From positions 1 through 15,939 of the forward strand of contig JBLNBU010000160.1 in assembly GCA_050260215.1 (NCBI GenBank): a stretch of DNA of 15,939 bases, in the 5' to 3' direction. Both the position numbers and the translations under genes were made by a program. Shown piece by piece: positions 13,861-15,939 of this stretch. Source of the DNA: JBLNBU01 sp050260215 (GTDB lineage Bacteria > Pseudomonadota > Alphaproteobacteria > Rhodospirillales > Magnetospirillaceae). The notes beneath the pieces are model-generated. The model had not been told where the DNA came from, did no database searches, and worked only from the letters and a program-made list of their open reading frames with translations. The first letter of the stretch is position 1. The number at the start of each line of letters is the position of its first letter.

Positions 13861-15855
13861 ATGGGGTATCCCCGTCTGCTGGCCCCCCTGCAGGTTCGCG
13901 GCGTGACGCTGCCGAACCGGATGATCATGGGATCGATGCATCTGGGGTTCGAGGCCGAAGCGGACGCGTTCGCCCGCCTGGCCCGTTTCTATGCCGAGCG
14001 CGCCAAGGGCGGCATCGGCCTGATCGTCACCGGCGGCGTGTCGCCCAACCCGGAGGGCCGCTTCGGTCCCGACGGCTCGGTGCTGGACGGCCCGGACGCG
14101 GTGGCAGGCCACCGGATGATCACCGAGGCGGTGCACGCGGCCGGCGGCCGCATCATCCTGCAGATCCTTCACTGCGGCCGCTATGGGCGCCACGCCGACA
14201 TCGTCGCCCCGTCGCCGCTGAAGGCCCCGATCAACGGCTTCGCCCCGCGCGAGATGACCGAGGACGACATCCTGCGCACCATCGCCGACTACCGCCGCGC
14301 CGCCCGCCTGGCCATGGAGGCCGGCTACGACGGTGCCGAGGTGATGGCCTCGGAAGGCTACCTGATCAACGAGTTCATGGCACCGCGCACCAACCATCGC
14401 ACCGACAGCTGGGGCGGCGATCCGGGCGGGCGCATGCGCTTCCTGTCCGAGGTGGTCGGTGCCGTGCGCGAAGGCCTTGGTGAGCACGCCATCTTGTCGG
14501 TGCGCCTGTCCATGGTCGACCTGGTCGAGGACGGGCTGGACGCCGACGAAGTGGTCGCCGCCGCCCAGGCGGTCGAGGCGGCCGGCGCCGACATCATCAA
14601 CAGCGGCATCGGCTGGCACGAGGCCAGGGTGCCCACCATCGCCCACGCGGTGCCCCCCGGCACCTGGGCCTGGGCGACGGCGCGGGTCAAGGCCCGGGTC
14701 GGCGTGCCGGTGGCGGCCAGCAACCGCATCAATACCCCCGATCTGGCCGAGGCGCTGCTGGCCGAGGGCAAGGCCGACCTGGTGTCCATGGCCCGCCCGC
14801 TCTTGGCCGACCCCGACTTCGCCGCCAAGGTGGCGGCCGGCCGCGCCGGCGACATCAACCTGTGCATCGGCTGCAACCAGGGCTGCCTGGACCCGATCTT
14901 CTCGGGCGGCAGCGCCACCTGCCTGGTCAATCCGCGGGCCGGCCGCGAGGCCGATTTCGATGCGGCCCCCGCCGCGGCCCCCAAGCGGGTGGCGGTGGTC
15001 GGCGGCGGGCCGGCGGGCATGGCTTGCGCGCTGGAAGCCGCCCGGCGCGGCCACGCGGTCACCCTGTTCGAGGCGGCGGGCGAGCTGGGCGGGCAGTTCG
15101 TGCTGGCCCGCGCGCTGCCGGCCAAGCGCGACTATGCGGCGACGCCGCGCCACTACGGCGCCGCCCTGGCGGCCGCCGGCGTCGACATCCGCCTGGGCCA
15201 CCTGGCCCGCAGCGCCGACCTGGCCGGCTTCGACGAGGTGGTGCTGGCCAGCGGGATCACGCCGCGGCGCCTGGACCTGCCCGGGGCCGACCATCCCAGC
15301 GTGGTCGCCTACGACGACATCCTGTCCGGCCGGGTCACGGCGGGGCCGCGTGTGGCGATCCTGGGCTGCGGCGGCATCGGCTTCGACGTCGCTGCCGTCC
15401 TGGTCGAGGCCAAGGAGCCGTTCGACGCCGCCTGGGGCATCGACCGCGACTTTTGCAGCCGGGGCGGCCTGACCCGTCCGGCGGCGCCCCCGCCGGCCGC
15501 GCGCAAGGTGGTGATGATGCAGCGCAAGCCCGAGCGGCCCGGCGGCACGCTCGGCAGGACCACCGGCTGGATCCACAAGGCGCACCTTGCCCGTTCAGGC
15601 GTCGAGATGCTGTCGGGCGTCAGCTATCGCCGCATCGACGACGCCGGCCTGCATATCGAGGTGGCGGGACAGCCCCGCCTGGTCGCGGCCGACACGATCG
15701 TCACCTGTATCGGCCAGGATCCGCGCCGCGAGCTGCTGGCCGAGCTGCAGGCCATGGGCAAGACCGTCCACCTGATCGGCGGCGCCCGCGACGCGGCCCG
15801 GCTGGACGCGCTTGCCGCCTTCGAGGAGGGCACCCGGCTGGGGCTGGCGATCTAG
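13861..15855 (+). CDS. fadH: 2,4-dienoyl-CoA reductase (NADPH)
   Basis: Reduces 2,4-dienoyl-CoA intermediates so that unsaturated fatty acids with even-position double bonds can enter beta-oxidation; cytosolic iron-sulfur flavoprotein. The 664-residue product aligns along its length with E. coli FadH (672). Order: FMN TIM-barrel (1-330) with catalytic-region Tyr167 (SEGYLIN) and His253 (GWHEARVPTI); 4Fe-4S cysteines 335, 338, 342 and 354 (CIGCNQGCLD, ATCLVNP); FAD-binding GGGPAG (381-386); NADPH-binding GCGGIG (502-507); and the conserved GRTTGWIHK and KTVHLIGG near the end. The ATG at 13861, with GAGG six bases upstream, matches the E. coli N-terminus (MGYPRLLAPL vs MSYPSLFAPL); 64 open codons upstream are not family sequence. 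The gene stands alone here, and its stop codon overlaps the CTAG bordering a probable insertion sequence. Confidence 0.96.
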   Translation: MGYPRLLAPLQVRGVTLPNRMIMGSMHLGFEAEADAFARLARFYAERAKGGIGLIVTGGVSPNPEGRFGPDGSVLDGPDAVAGHRMITEAVHAAGGRIILQILHCGRYGRHADIVAPSPLKAPINGFAPREMTEDDILRTIADYRRAARLAMEAGYDGAEVMASEGYLINEFMAPRTNHRTDSWGGDPGGRMRFLSEVVGAVREGLGEHAILSVRLSMVDLVEDGLDADEVVAAAQAVEAAGADIINSGIGWHEARVPTIAHAVPPGTWAWATARVKARVGVPVAASNRINTPDLAEALLAEGKADLVSMARPLLADPDFAAKVAAGRAGDINLCIGCNQGCLDPIFSGGSATCLVNPRAGREADFDAAPAAAPKRVAVVGGGPAGMACALEAARRGHAVTLFEAAGELGGQFVLARALPAKRDYAATPRHYGAALAAAGVDIRLGHLARSADLAGFDEVVLASGITPRRLDLPGADHPSVVAYDDILSGRVTAGPRVAILGCGGIGFDVAAVLVEAKEPFDAAWGIDRDFCSRGGLTRPAAPPPAARKVVMMQRKPERPGGTLGRTTGWIHKAHLARSGVEMLSGVSYRRIDDAGLHIEVAGQPRLVAADTIVTCIGQDPRRELLAELQAMGKTVHLIGGARDAARLDALAAFEEGTRLGLAI

Positions 15856-15939
15856 GGTCCGTACTCAATTAAGGGATTCCCAGTGAGCCCGCGCTGTGAT
15901 TCAAGATTCCCGACAGAGGTGGGAGGCTTGGATGGCAGG
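15856..15939 (+). mobile_element. Probable left end of an IS5-like insertion sequence, with transposase start (truncated)
   Basis: The fadH stop codon is part of CTAG (15852-15855), a typical YTAR target for IS5-family elements. The sequence from 15856 (GGTCCGTACTCAATTAAGGG) looks like an IS terminal repeat followed by a short leader in which GATTCCC occurs twice (15875-15881, 15905-15911). A well-placed GGGAGG precedes an ATG at 15932 that runs off the window. A coding start about 76 bases inside an end is usual for such elements. The assignment rests on layout and general resemblance; the other end and the transposase are not visible. Confidence 0.42.

Noticed and set aside
13774..15585. 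A 603-codon minus-strand frame opposite fadH
   Set aside because: Shadow of the clear fadH coding frame, with low-complexity composition.

Overview
The window is GC-rich and codes for alphaproteobacterial-type proteins. The PurT, FadH, YjdM and DbpA-type helicase sequences and the tRNA-Lys(CUU) remnant would fit a Rhodospirillales organism such as Magnetospirillum. That placement is inferred from general resemblance, not from a search.

The left part (1-9546) is one minus-strand operon that appears to build and export a single giant protein. In transcription order it holds: a 2070-residue alpha-helical repeat protein whose first 25 residues are a classic double-glycine leader; two small unrecognised proteins of 145 and 107 residues with overlapping ends; an HlyD-type adaptor of the NHLP/NHLM bacteriocin-export type; and an ABC exporter with an N-terminal C39 peptidase, cut by the left window edge. 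The C39 triad (Cys16, His89, Asp105) is intact, so the exporter should be able to remove the leader. Such leaders are best known on small bacteriocins. Here one sits on a roughly 200-kDa protein that has no RTX repeats and ends in a glycine-rich hydrophobic domain. This looks like an uncharacterised type I secretion system for a giant helical effector, toxin or surface protein, and it is the most interesting part of the window.

The middle (9547-10096) has no convincing gene. It contains the upstream region of the giant operon and then a 45-base 3' fragment of tRNA-Lys(CUU), running from the anticodon loop to CCA. A strong plus-strand terminator hairpin follows directly. A tRNA 3' fragment next to its original terminator is what one end of an integrated element leaves behind. 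The giant operon therefore probably lies on a genomic island, and the DNA to the right is the older chromosome.

The right part (10097-15855) is housekeeping: a DbpA-type DEAD-box RNA helicase (+), purT (-, convergent with the helicase), yjdM (+, divergent from purT), a small unknown gene (-) with a good sigma70-type promoter, and fadH (+). The last 84 bases look like the left end of an IS5-like insertion sequence that abuts a CTAG overlapping the fadH stop codon, with a transposase start just inside the edge.
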